Below are positions 16,714-27,228 of a stretch of DNA of 64,000 nt, in pieces (within the stretch, counting starts at the first letter, position 1; the number at the start of each line of letters is the position of its first letter). Under the pieces are notes generated by a model. The model saw nothing but the letters and a program-made list of their open reading frames with translations, was not told where the DNA came from and ran no database searches. The stretch is from assembly GCA_951230915.1 (NCBI GenBank), contig OX579640.1, positions 24,262,981 to 24,326,980 on the forward strand, written 5' to 3'. The DNA is from Antitrichia curtipendula. Taxonomy: Eukaryota; Streptophyta; Bryopsida; Hypnales; Leucodontaceae. Made by a program: the position numbers and the translations under genes.

Positions 16714-16980
16714 GAACATATTCGTGAAATATTCAAGATTTTTATGGTCCGTATATATTGTGATTGTATTTTGAGCTCCTAATAATTGGTGCCATTCTTC
16801 CCAAGCATCAACAATTGCTAGTAGTTTTTTGTCATATATTTCATAGTTGATTTTTGCAGCTGAAATTTTTTGAGAGCAAAAAGAAAATGGGTGAAGCTCG
16901 TCATCTTCCCCATATTGAGATAACACAGATCCTAGTGCAAAATTAGAGGCATCTGCTTCTAGGAAAATGACTTTGGCAGG
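16714..16980 (-). pseudogene. Ty3/gypsy RNase H relic
   Basis: Minus-strand reading contains EADASNFALGSVLSQYG, NYEIYDKKLLAIVDAWEEW and TIYTDHKNLEYFTN. The catalytic D-E-D residues (EADAS, YEIYDKKLLA, YTDHKNL) are still visible although the surrounding polyprotein is broken. This is the best preserved part of the element. Confidence 0.88.
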
Positions 16981-17173
16981 TCTAGACTCTAGATGTATAA
17001 ATACAAGGACAAAAATGAATAAGTCTTTCGACTATTTAAATGCTTCCTTGGCTTTATCATCCCAAAAAAATTTATCCTTCTTTATGATTTTTATCAATGC
17101 AGCCACAATTTTGAAATATTCCTTAATAAAAATATTATAAAAATTTGAAAATCCTAAAAAAATTGCACATCTT

Positions 17174-18870
17174 TTATTGATAATAGTTAGTTCCACTTAA
17201 TGATGGTTTGAATCTTTTTAGGATCCATAGAAATTCCATTGCTTGAAATAGTATAATCCGAAAATTTGATTGAAGGTTGGTGGAAAAACATTTCTCTAAT
17301 TTGGCATATAAGCTACATTCTTGTAAATTTTCTAGTACTATAAATACATGATGTTCATGCTCTCTTTCAGTTTTGGAAAAAATCAAATGTCATTCAAATA
17401 GATGACAAAAAAATAGTCCAAATATTCTTTAATCCCTAAAGGACCAAAGTGCATTTTTTGGCAACATAGCAATTTTGGGTAGTTCTTTACAAATAGATTG
17501 CTTATTTTATTTTATTTGAAATTTTCACACAACATGTGCCCAAGGAATAGCTTTAAGGCCCAACAATTTTTGTAACTTTTGACTACATGGTCAAAAAATT
17601 ATTGTATGATATGTAGTTTTCATTACTCGATGGGCAACCCGGGCAGAAAAAAAAACTTCTTTAAAAATTACTTTTTTTTAAAATAAAAATTTGAAATTGA
17701 TTTTTTAGATTTCTATATACATGGAAAGATTTGAATCATTCCATTTTGGTTGATGAAATGAAAAAATGAGAAGTTTTAGTTGAGGGTAGTCTACGGGTAG
17801 TTATGAAATCTTTACTCTAAAATAAGCTTTAAAGTCCTTTATTTAACTCAATTTTCAATACTTTTGGAAAAATATATATATATATATTAGGTGTACATTG
17901 TTTATTACAACATTACTACCATTCGAATTGGCATTTTTCAATTCTATAAATAAATGGTTAACAATTTAGTATTTTGAATCGTTCTCTATTTCTTTCTATT
18001 TACTATTTTTTCCTATATGTTGTACAATTCCAAATGATCTAAAAATTTTTAGGCATGTAGCCAACTTGCCTTGAAGAATTCATCCAAAGAGTAGCCACCA
18101 TTTTGGACATTTTTTCATACAAATGTGACCTTGTGAAGTGCAGCTGCCCAATTTTTCACAAGGACCAAAAAAAGTTATTTTGTCAATTCAAACGCTAATA
18201 TCTTGCAATTCAAAGGGGCGAAATTTCTGAAATCTTTTTCACATCTTCAGAAACTAGCTTAGTGTAAGATCCTATGGTTACATGTGTCCAGAAACATTTT
18301 TTTTCAACAATTTGGTGCTTGTACTAGAAATGACAGTTTTGGAGTGTTTTGGTTGAAAACATAGTCTTTGACCTTTAGGAGTTAAATATATCATTCATCA
18401 TATGTTGGAAAATTGTTGGGACATTTATAAGTTCAAACGGCATTATGTTGTATTCAAAATGACCATACCTTGTACAAAATGTTGTCTTCCATTGACCTCT
18501 TTCTTTGACTCTAACTAAATTGTAAGCACCTTTTAGATCAATTTTAGTGTAAACTTTTGTTTGTACAAGTAGTTCCAACAATCCTAGAATCAAAGGCAAT
18601 GGATAGCAATTTTTATTTATTTTTATTCAATCCTCAATAGTCAATGCACATACGTAAAGAACCATCATTCTTCTTCACAAATAATATAGGTGCCTCAACA
18701 AGTGATTTAGAATGTCTAATGAAATTTTTAGACAAATTTTCCTTAGTGTATACTTGTAATTCTGTTGGTTTTATTTGTGACAAATTATAAATTGGATCAA
18801 ATGGTAGTTGTGTAACTTGTGTTCCATCTTGTAACTCAATTGCATAGCGATAAAGGCGATGCTCAGGTAT
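17174..18870 (-). pseudogene. Ty3/gypsy reverse transcriptase relic split by a TTAA element
   Basis: Upstream part (18870-18386 minus): SLVEAPILFVKKNDGSLRMC and [20 protein letters not shown], then [10 protein letters not shown], where the usual MPFGL is altered. Downstream part (17428-17174 minus): YLND in place of the catalytic YLDD, then a frameshift, then IFSKTEREHEHHV. The two parts are separated by a 949-bp element with TTAA on each side. Mutated active site, stops and shifts show it is non-functional. Confidence 0.9.
17433..18381 (-). mobile_element. TTAA-flanked piggyBac-like MITE nested in reverse transcriptase
   Basis: Flanked by TTAA at 17429-17432 and 18382-18385. Ends are TCCCTAAAGGACC and, as reverse complement of the other side, CTCCTAAAGGTC. 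Similar along its length to the 25416-26356 copy (shared GCAACATRGCAATTTTGGG, GCCCAACAATTTT and GACTACATGGT). Length is 949 bp with no transposase ORF. The interrupted RT frame holds a single TTAA at the junction, so the second TTAA is a target-site duplication. This copy is the key evidence for the family's mechanism. Confidence 0.92.
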
Positions 18871-19059
18871 ATATTTGCAAATTTCTTCTCAAACACATCC
18901 TTAAATTCATTGTATTGAGTAGAAAGTTCTTTCTAAGTATAGTCTATTGAAACACTTATAGGTGTAGCATAAATTGAAAATGCTCCATTTTTTTTTGGTA
19001 GCCTGCTCAAGCTCCTAAATATATAGGTTGTATTTTTTTTGCAACATTTGGATCTTGAA

Positions 19060-19331
19060 GTGATTCTTTGTGAATGCCAATCAGTATATAGATTGTGTAA
19101 TATAAACCATGGCAGTCCAAGAATAACAAGATTTGAAGGTGATTGAATGACAATGAAGACAATACTTGATGATTGGTCTTTTAGACCTATCTACAATGGT
19201 TGTGTTTCTTCAACAACATTTCTTGATGCAAGAAGTCGCCCATCAAGGAATTCCACTAGTATTGGAACTGTCTTCTTTATAAGAATCAATTTTGACATTC
19301 GACAAGGTTTTTATCAAAAATACTTCTATTA
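19060..19331 (-). pseudogene. Ty3/gypsy aspartic protease relic
   Basis: Minus-strand reading shows FDKNLVECQN, PILVEFLDGRLLASRNVVEE and SNLVILGLPWFILHNLYTDW, matching the C-terminal half of gypsy proteases (VILGxPWL...DW). The catalytic DSG expected just upstream is missing; a TA-flanked element (19332-19883) lies at that point. Stops and frame changes mark it as inactive. Confidence 0.75.
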
Positions 19332-19883
19332 GAGGAGAATTGGGGTCCAAGAATGCCCAACTCAAAATCGCCTAATATCCAAAAAAGTACATCCAAAAAT
19401 TAGAAAATAATGCCACATGGATGTGCACAACGTGGAACCTAAGGTGATGACATTGGATTTTAGAGGTGTTGCCACCAATAGTAGCAAGGCATTGAAAAAT
19501 AATATAAAACAATGGCATTATTTATTTGTCCCTTCGGTGAATAAAATAAACAGTGTTGCCAGTGGTTGTACCACACATCACAATTGTCCACATCCAAAAT
19601 AGAATATTTAATTCGACATCTTCATTTCTTGAAGAGGAAAGGTGCCACCATCAACCTTGTTTTGACATGACAAATACACATGGATGTTGCCACATAGGCT
19701 TAGGTATGAGTGAATTGTTGCCAACTCGACTTTGTACCACCAACATACCATTGCACATTTGGACCACTACTTTGATGGAAACATGCAACAATAACCTCTT
19801 AAATGGAATTTTGCATTTTATACAAACCAACAATTAATTTCCAAGCCAAAAATACTAGGCATGTTTAGACCCCAATTCTCCAC
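19332..19883. mobile_element. TA-flanked MITE nested in Ty3 protease region
   Basis: Flanked by TA (19330-19331 and 19884-19885). Terminal inverted repeats GAGGAGAATTGGGGTCC and, from the other end, GTGGAGAATTGGGGTCT, continuing to ATGCC with about 22 of 26 matches. It is 552 bp without a transposase ORF. The TA duplication suggests a Tc1/mariner (Stowaway-like) element; this superfamily call is inference. Confidence 0.78.
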
Positions 19884-20043
19884 TAATGCATCTTTATGCC
19901 TCCATGTTGTGATTTTATTTGGTACAAGATCAGAAGGTAAAAATAGACTTGATTTTAACAATAGATTGCTATTATCTAGCTGCATGGCCCTTACTATAGT
20001 TGGAGGCTTTTCTTTTCCGGAAATGGATCTTCATTGGTAGGTG

Positions 20044-20991
20044 TCACAACTCTAGTTTTGAACCTCCCTTTATTAGGGCAATTTTGAGCAATATGAATTG
20101 GTTCACTACAATACAAACAAAGCCCCTTTGATCGCCTTCCATATTTTTCCTCGTGCTAAATTGGGTGAAATCAATTTGCGTTGGACCATCTTGACTTGGT
20201 ACAAAATTGTTTGTAGTAACAGACATTATTGGCTCAACAAATTGGGGTGTGATATTCCATCCAAATCGCTTTTCTTGATGTCTTTCAAACAATCTAGTAT
20301 CACACGCAATGGCTTGTATAATGAATTTGCCAAGTGTGTCAACGCCTGACATTGTGAAAAGCAAATCTTTTACATCTTCTTTGAGACCAATTCAAAATTG
20401 ACTAATAAGGCTCTTTTTGTTCCAATTTAGATCATAGACAAATTGTCAAACTTTTGTAGCATACATAAAAGCAGGGTGAGATCTTTGTCAAAGGATTTTT
20501 TATTTGTATTTCTGCTATCTTTTTCCTATTGCTTTTCCCAATGTAGCAAATAATTCAATCATAAATGTCTCAAAATTGTCAAGCATTTTGAAATTTCTCT
20601 CCAATAATGGTACAAAATATGACAATGCAATGCCAGTTAAGAGGGTCCCAACAAATCCCACTTTGCAAAGTCATTAGGGTAGCTAAACGGGTGTACGCAT
20701 AAATATAGTCTTACTTGTTGAGTAAATCTACAAAATTTTGCTTTTGTTCCATCAAATTTGTCATGCATACTTATTTTGGATTCCTTTGTAAATGAATGAT
20801 GAGTCTCTCCTCTTATGCTTGCTAGTTTTACTTCTTCCAATTAATGTTGTAGACTGTTCAAGAATCAAGACATCTTCTGAAACTTGAGGCCAAGTGGATT
20901 CTAATTGAGCATTGTGTAATTGTCCCATCATTGCTTGCAAATTGTCCAACATGGCTGCAATTCTCTCTAATAGATCATCCATAGTAAGCAA
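20044..20991 (-). pseudogene. Ty3/gypsy gag relic with zinc knuckle
   Basis: At 20991-20761 minus, a segment begins MLTMDDLLERIAAMLDNLQA. The 20840-20637 segment contains KFDGTKAKFCRFTQQVRLYL, which fits the retrotransposon gag capsid pattern. At 20119-20078 the frame reads CLYCSEPIHIAQNC, a complete CX2CX4HX4C zinc knuckle, the nucleic-acid-binding motif of retroelement nucleocapsids. The frames are separated by stops and shifts. Confidence 0.85.
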
Positions 20992-21424
20992 TGATATCTA
21001 TTCCGACAATGCAAATTTTTATAATAAATACCAATTTATCAATCTTGCCAAATTGTCAAAAACACATGTGAATAACAAGTACAAGAATACACAACAATCA
21101 AGATATACAAGAGGCAAAAATGATTGAATTGATAGATGAAGAATGCAAGAGTTCAACACGTGTTGGCGATTCAGTTAGTGAGATTGAGAAATTCCTCAAT
21201 TTTGAATCCTAACATAATTATCACATATAACTAACGATTGTACGTGGTCCAAGTCATAGAATTCTTGGACTTGAAAGGTTGTGGCCATGAGAGGCTTGAA
21301 TAGTTTCAATATCTTTATTTCTTTAGATAGTTATAATAGTGATTTTAAATTATATTTAAAAAAAATCTTTGTACATAGTATTTAGGCCTTTAACCTCTAA
21401 TAGTTTTAATTCACCTAGAGTCCT
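20992..21424. other. flank of the Ty3 relic, nothing recognised
   Basis: AT-rich sequence where a 5' LTR or leader of the minus-strand retroelement would be expected. No LTR border or tRNA primer-binding site was recognised. Confidence 0.4.
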
Positions 21425-23460
21425 AAAAGGGGTCTCTTAGTAACGAGAGGGGTTTCTGGGGAAAAAAAAGATGCAAAAAAAAATTCTAATTTCTAATTTT
21501 TTAAATTTTTGGAAAGTTCCAAATCCCCAATCCCAAAAGGGATCTCTGGGTACTGAGAGGGGTTTCTCGGGGTCACAAAGTTGTGGAAAAAAAATTTGGA
21601 ATCTTTTTTTTTTTTTTTTAAAGTCCCAAATCCCAAACCCCAAAAGGAGTCTCTCGCTATTGAGAGGGGTTTCTCAGGGTCACAAAGTTGTGGAAAAATA
21701 TTTGAATATTTTTTTATTTTTTTAAAGTTCCAAATCCCAAACCCCATAAGGGGTCTTTCGCTGCCGAGAGGGGTTTCTCGGGGTCACAAGGTTGCAAAAA
21801 TAAAAAATAAAAAATATATTATTCTTATTTTTTAAAGCCCCAAACTCAGATCCCCGGGAGGGGTCTCTTAGGGCCGGTTTATACTTGGGGCCGGATTGAA
21901 GGCCGGTCGGAACTCTCCAAGTTTGAACCAATAGGATCACTCAATTTCTCTCAATCCGGCCCAAGGGCTTTATACTTGAGGCCGGATGGAACCATCACTC
22001 ATCCTACGTGTCGCCTTAGGTGGCATGGTTTTGGCGCCAAACCATCCGGCCTCAAGGGAGCAATCGGGACGAGGTTTTGGGTGGCCCGAACTCCCATCTT
22101 GGGCCGGATGGAGCCCCTCCGTTGGATTGTACAAATCTCCACCGTCTATTCTTTTGTTTTGTTTTCTTTTTATTATATGTTCTCAAGAAACTTCCTCCCA
22201 TCTGCATTGCTGAAATTTTGGGGCTCTGCTGTCAATCCCAGGCTTGCTCAATTTAGCAAGCTGCATGTACAATAATATGTCAAGAAGCAAATTATTACCC
22301 TGTTATTCAGAGGCTTAACTGAAGTTAAACTGCAAGCATTATGAAAATGTAAGACCTAGCAAGTTTACCAACGTTGTTTAATATTTGACTGAGTTTGGTA
22401 CACTGAATTGATTTAGGTTTTCATTTCAGTACCACATTTTAACTAATGTAACAATAACAATAAGGCCACTTTCTAACTTGAAATCAAGCATACTAAATAT
22501 ATAAATTAATTAATACCGTAAATTAATACATAATCTATGTTTGCGCACACCAAAATTATTTTATTGTAAGAAGAAAAATGAAAAGTTTCAAAAAAATAAA
22601 AAAATAAATCACTTCTTCATTTTTGAACTAGGAAAAATAGGAATAGAAAGGATAAAATTATTAAAAGATGAAAAAAAAAATTCTATTTTTGAAATACAAT
22701 AGAAGAAAAAGAAAAAGAAAAAAATTAATAAATAAACTCTTATATATATTTTTTGAAATAGAAAAGAACAAAAGAGAAAGGAAAATATGCATATTTTTAT
22801 ATTTTTTAATTGGGCATTGAGAAAATTCAAGAGCACATGAATTGGAAATTAGACCTTAGAGTCCGGCCCAAGGGCTTCACATTAGTTGGGGCCGGATGGA
22901 AGAATTGGGGCCGGATTGTGGGCCGGATTGAAGGCAAATCCGGCCGGCCTTCCATCCGATTATAAACCGGCCCTTAGTACCAAGAGGGGTTTCTTGGGGT
23001 CACGAAGTTGCGGAAAAAAATTGGAAAAAAATTGGAAAAAAAAAACTTTTCTTTTGCAGAGTTCCAAATTCCAAACCTCAGAAGGGGTCTTTTGGTACTG
23101 AGGGGGGTTTTCATGAGGTCACAAAGTTGCAAAAAAATTTGAAAAAATTAAAAATAATTAAAAAAATTTAAAAATTGAGAGTCTCAAACTCCAAACCCCA
23201 AAAGGTCTCTTGGTAATGAGAGGGTTTTTTGAGGGTGATGAAGTTGTAAATTTTTAAAAAATTAGTAAAATTTTAAAATTAAAATTAAAAATAAATATTT
23301 TTGAGGGTACCAAACTCTAAAACCTTCAAGGGGCTTTTGGAGGGTGATGAAATTGCAACAAAAATTGAAAAAATTGAAATTTTTTAATTTTAATTTTTTT
23401 AAAGTCCCGACCTCCATACCTCCTAAGGATCCTCTTTGTGCTGAGAGGGGTCTTTGATTC
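21425..23460. repeat. satellite-like tandem array, unit about 100-115 bp, interrupted by a DNA element
   Basis: Successive units share AAAGGGGTCTCTTGGTACYG, AGAGGGGTTTCTCGGGGTCA and CAAAGTTGYGGAAAAA followed by A/T runs and AGTCCCAAATCCCAAACCCC. Units begin near 21425, 21535, 21650, 21750 and 21855. After an insertion (21871-22973) the array resumes near 22977, 23085, 23200, 23325 and 23430. Overlapping reading frames here are products of the repeat and not genes. Inverted copies occur at 35545-36000. Confidence 0.88.
21871..22973. mobile_element. PIF/Harbinger-like non-autonomous element in the satellite array
   Basis: Ends GGGCCGGTTTATA and TATAAACCGGCCC are perfect inverted repeats of 13 bp, flanked on both sides by TTA (21868-21870, 22974-22976). 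Removing the element with one TTA restores the satellite text GGGGTCTCTTAGTACC. A 3-bp TTA duplication with ends starting GGG/GGC is typical of PIF/Harbinger (Tourist) elements. The motif GGCCGGAT, often as GGCCGGATGGA or GGCCGGATTG, recurs in both orientations near both ends and at about 22105. Length is 1103 bp; no transposase was found. Confidence 0.9.
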
Positions 23461-25411
23461 TCTAGGGATGATAGAGTCGTCATTAAAAAAATGGATAGGG
23501 TATATAGATAAGGTGTTGGAGAACATTTGGAATGTCTCAACCCTATTTCAAGCCAACTAACATATTCTTTTAAGTTCACTAGCTATAAAGATCCTAAAAT
23601 CTCAAACCACGGTCATAGGTCTACACCTTGAAAGTTAAAAAAATTGCACCTAAAATTGAAGGCTCACATGCTCCTAGGCTCTTGGGCTCATGCTCCAAAG
23701 CTCACAAAACAGCACTCCCGATTTCTCCAACATCATTAGACTTTAAAGTTAAATTAAATATATTGTATGCAAATTACAATTTGCAAAATTATTTTAATCC
23801 CTAAACAACTGTGAATCTGAAAAATTAATGAAATATTGATTGTTGCTACAAATGTAGAAAAAGATATGTACAACAATCTTACATCTCAAACTTCTCCTTC
23901 TTACTATATAGAATCAATGTCAAAGCCGATAAGAAAAGATGAATATAAAGAGAATATTTCATAGCAATGAATGTGGCACATATTTTGGGTAAACCAATAT
24001 GAACATGATCTTGATGACTAAAAACTTGTGCTCTAATTGGAGTAGGTTGGATTTATTCCTAAAGTCTATTGAGCCTTTTTGTATTGCATGGGCAAACAAT
24101 TATTTCCACTTGATGGTTTCAATTGAATGTATTTCTTCAAATGCAAACCATCATTCTAGTGCTAAAAATGACCTAGACAAGAATAATATAGATGTGGGTA
24201 AGGACAATTTCTTCATTCCAATAAAAAAAATTGTCTAAATTCTTTGAATCTATCTCGCGTCCCACCAATAGCAAAGTGAAAGTGAAGGATTTCAATTAGT
24301 TCAAACACTAGCTACATGTGATCTGACCCCATTGTAGTTAAGGTGTATGACATTGTAAATGATGGAATCAACTTTACAGACCGTATTGTTCTCACTTGCG
24401 ATATTTTAATAGTTTAGTATTAATACCAAACGGAGACAACATGACTCTTTCAATAAACCAAGTCAACATTTCATTTAAAGCTATAGCAATGGTGTTATAT
24501 GATTTGTCTTTTTAACTATTTTTACTGAATTACTTGTCTACTTTAGCAATATATTTTAGAAATGATATTAAGATTGAAGATGATCTTTTTTTTTTGACAT
24601 TGACTAATGAAATGAAGCACAAAAATTCTAGTTTGTTACCCACTTTAATGGATCAAAGAAATTTTGAAAATTGAGTTTTTCTTTTATAGCAATTTGAAGT
24701 AGAGTGGGTCAAAGACCAAAAGACATTAAACTTTACACTGAATCTATTGAATTCTAAGCTATTCTTGTACAAATCTAAACATACGGACAAGATAAGGTAG
24801 TTGCATATGAAGTCATTCTTCTCTAAAAGCCTATGTTTATTTTGTATGGCACTTCGTATATTTTGCAACCCCCTATAGTGTAGTTTTTCCTTCATTGTCA
24901 TTTATAGCCATGTTCACTTGTTATGCACTTGAATTGTTGAGTGCACACATTGTACATTCACTATATAGAATCATCTGATCATAATATGCATTAAAAATTT
25001 ATTTTCAAATCCGAATCTTTGTATTTATCTTTAATACTTTCATTATTACAAATAAGGACTTGTATTATAAGAAGGAGGGAATATTTTTAATTTCATTTAG
25101 TTGCAAAGGTTTTTTTATTGAACCATTACAAACTACAACTTCATTTGTCTTTTAAATAGAGGTAATAAATTGAACTCAGGCACTTAATGCCTTAATTTAC
25201 ATGAGTTTTTTTTCTTAACCCTTAAAGGACAATTTCATTCTTGAGGAGGTAGCCTGCAAAATATTGACAAAGAATCTTAGGGATTTGCAAAGAACCTTGT
25301 AGCCAAGCGCTCAAGAGATACACTCCCTCAACGAGGCATCTCTCTAGTTTGCTTCAAAAATAAGTTCTCCCCTCTTCCATGTCCTCCAATTTCCCTTGCA
25401 TTTGTTGAAGT
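23461..25411. other. AT-rich intergenic sequence, one weak retroelement hint
   Basis: At about 23999-24230 plus strand the reading NWSRLDLFLKSIEPFCIAW faintly recalls the SRLDRFL segment of LINE endonucleases, but too little is preserved to call it. Otherwise no gene or repeat boundary was recognised. Confidence 0.35.
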
Positions 25412-25415
25412 TTAA

Positions 25416-26356
25416 CCCCTAAAGCACTAAAATGCGTTTTTTGGCAACATGGCAATTTTGGGCAACTCACTACGAATGAAGTTTTTGTTGTTTTTCTTTG
25501 AAATTTTCACACAATATGTGCCCAAGGAGAAGCTTTAAGGCCCAACAATTTTCATAACTTTTGACTACATGGTTAAAAAGTTATGGTATGATATGTTGTT
25601 TTCATTGCTCGGCGGACAACCTAGGCAGCAAAAAAAAATTCTTGAAAATTCACTTTTTTTTTAAATTAAAATTTGAAATTGGTTCTCTAGATCTTTATAT
25701 ACATAGGAAAGCTTTGATTAATTCCATTTGGATTAATGAGATAAAAGTTATGGGAGTTTAAGTTTGCGGGTAGTTTGCGGGTAGTTGTAGAATCTCCACT
25801 CTAAGATAAACTTTGAAGTCCTTCATTTAACTCTTATTTTAATATTTTTGAAAAAAATTAAAAATATTAAGTGTAGACTGTTTACCAAAACATTACAACC
25901 ACTGGGATTGGGATTTTTCAATTCCATGAATAAATTGTTAACAATTTAGTGTTTTGAATCATTTTCTACTTCTTTCTACTTACTATTTTTTCCTATATGT
26001 TATATAATTCCAAACGATTTGGAAATTTTCAAGCATGTTGCCAGCTTGCCTTCAAGAATGAATCCAAAGAGTGACCACCATTTTGGGCATTTTTTCATAC
26101 ACATGTGACCATATGAAGTGCAGCTGCCCAGTTCTCGCAGGGCCAAAAAAAGTGTTTTTTTCAATTCAAACGCTAATATTTTGCAATCTACATGGTGGAG
26201 ATTCCTGAAAAAAATTCCACATGTTCTCAAATTAGTTTACTACAAGATCCTACGGTTACATGTGTTCAAAAAAGTTTAAAAAAAAATTTGGTACTTGTCC
26301 TAGAAATGGCAGTTTTGGAGTGTTTTGGTAAAAACAGTGTTAGAAACCTTTAGGGG
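25416..26356 (-). mobile_element. TTAA-flanked piggyBac-like MITE, well-preserved copy
   Basis: TTAA at 25412-25415 and 26357-26360 enclose CCCCTAAAGCACTAAAATGC at one end and CCTTTAGGGG at the other. Colinear with the 17433-18381 copy over the full 941 bp, including the GAGTGTTTTGGT stretch next to the right end (reverse complement of ACCACTCAAAACTGCC in plus-oriented copies). No coding capacity. Confidence 0.92.
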
Positions 26357-26360
26357 TTAA

Positions 26361-26736
26361 CAAACTTGTTGTGTGACAAGTACCACCACATTCCTCACCC
26401 CAAACAATATGAAATGATTCCACCCGATCAGAGCCTTGTTGACCATAGCAACTGCAATTTCATTTATTCCCAAGGAACTTAGCCTGAAGGGCTCGAAATG
26501 TCCTATAAGGGTTAACCCATAAACACCACTGAGGAAGTTTTTTGGCCGATGAATGACAAAGAATCTCTCCTTGTAGGACAAAAGTGCAACTATTCATCTT
26601 CCCAATTTTGAGTGAAAAGGAAAGATCATCTACAATAGTTTGTCTTCCAATAAGTGCTTTTGCAATATTTTAATCCAACAATTCATGCGGTGACAAAGCA
26701 GATGATTTCTACGATTATGAGCCCGTCATTTAAAGG
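26361..26736 (-). mobile_element. TTAA-ended element, type B, reverse orientation
   Basis: Lies between TTAA 26357-26360, shared with the preceding element, and TTAA 26737-26740. Its right part, GGAAAGATCATCTACAATAG through ATTATGAGCCCGTC, is the reverse complement of 39038-39252. Ends are less clear than in the 950-bp group: right end CATTTAAAGG, left end not matching CCCCTAAA. Confidence 0.55.
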
Positions 26737-26817
26737 TTAAAGACTGGTTTATTATTTAGCCCCTTGCTTGCTTGGTTTCTTCTTCCTAATATACAAAGTT
26801 TTTCTTACATTACTATA

Positions 26818-27226
26818 AGGTAGTCTGCTCTAAATGCGCCCATCTTCTTCAAACCGCTCCTATAATTAGCTCTGGAATGGATTTGAGGTGGTCCTTGAAC
26901 CGACCACTTTATCCATTGAGTGCATCGAGGAAAAAATATTATTTATTGTGATAGCCAATCAATCTCCTTGATTTCTTCACATCTCTTTACAAGTTGGCAG
27001 TGGACAGGTTTTGGAAGGCCTATAGTCACAAATAGGTGCCTAGGACAGAAATCTTTGAAAATTCATAACTAATTCCAAGAAGGTCCAAAAAATATGAAAC
27101 GACTTGGGTTAGATGCCAATTCCACCATTCTTCCTACATAAATTTACTGAAAATTGTTTCGAGGACTGTAGCTTCCCCCCAAAAGGCAATCAGCTCTTAA
27201 ATGGTTGCTTTAAGAGCAGACTACCT
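26818..27226. mobile_element. TA-flanked MITE with AGGTAGTCTGCTCT ends, copy 1
   Basis: Ends AGGTAGTCTGCTCTAAA and TTTAAGAGCAGACTACCT are inverted repeats (14 perfect bases, then one indel) flanked by TA at 26816-26817 and 27227-27228. Interior marker ATCTCTTTACAAGTTGGCAG near 26983 and TATAGTCACAAATAGGTGCC near 27021 recur in the copies at 43.0 and 45.9 kb. Length is 409 bp. Confidence 0.9.
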
Positions 27227-27228
27227 TA

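Larger units (their letters stand above)
16190..20991 (-). mobile_element. Ty3/gypsy LTR-retrotransposon relic (internal region), twice interrupted
   Basis: Reading the minus strand from 20991 to 16190 gives gag, zinc knuckle, protease, reverse transcriptase, RNase H and integrase in that order. Integrase after RT-RH defines Ty3/gypsy. Every domain carries stops or frameshifts, so the copy is dead. Two DNA elements are nested in it: 19332-19883 at the protease and 17433-18381 in the reverse transcriptase. Flanking LTRs and a primer-binding site were not recognised, and the integrase seems truncated near 16190, so the boundaries are approximate. Confidence 0.9.

Noticed and set aside
21471..21940. 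Set of about 84-aa frames with a repeated pattern on both strands
   Set aside because: They are translations of the satellite repeat in successive units and move with its period.
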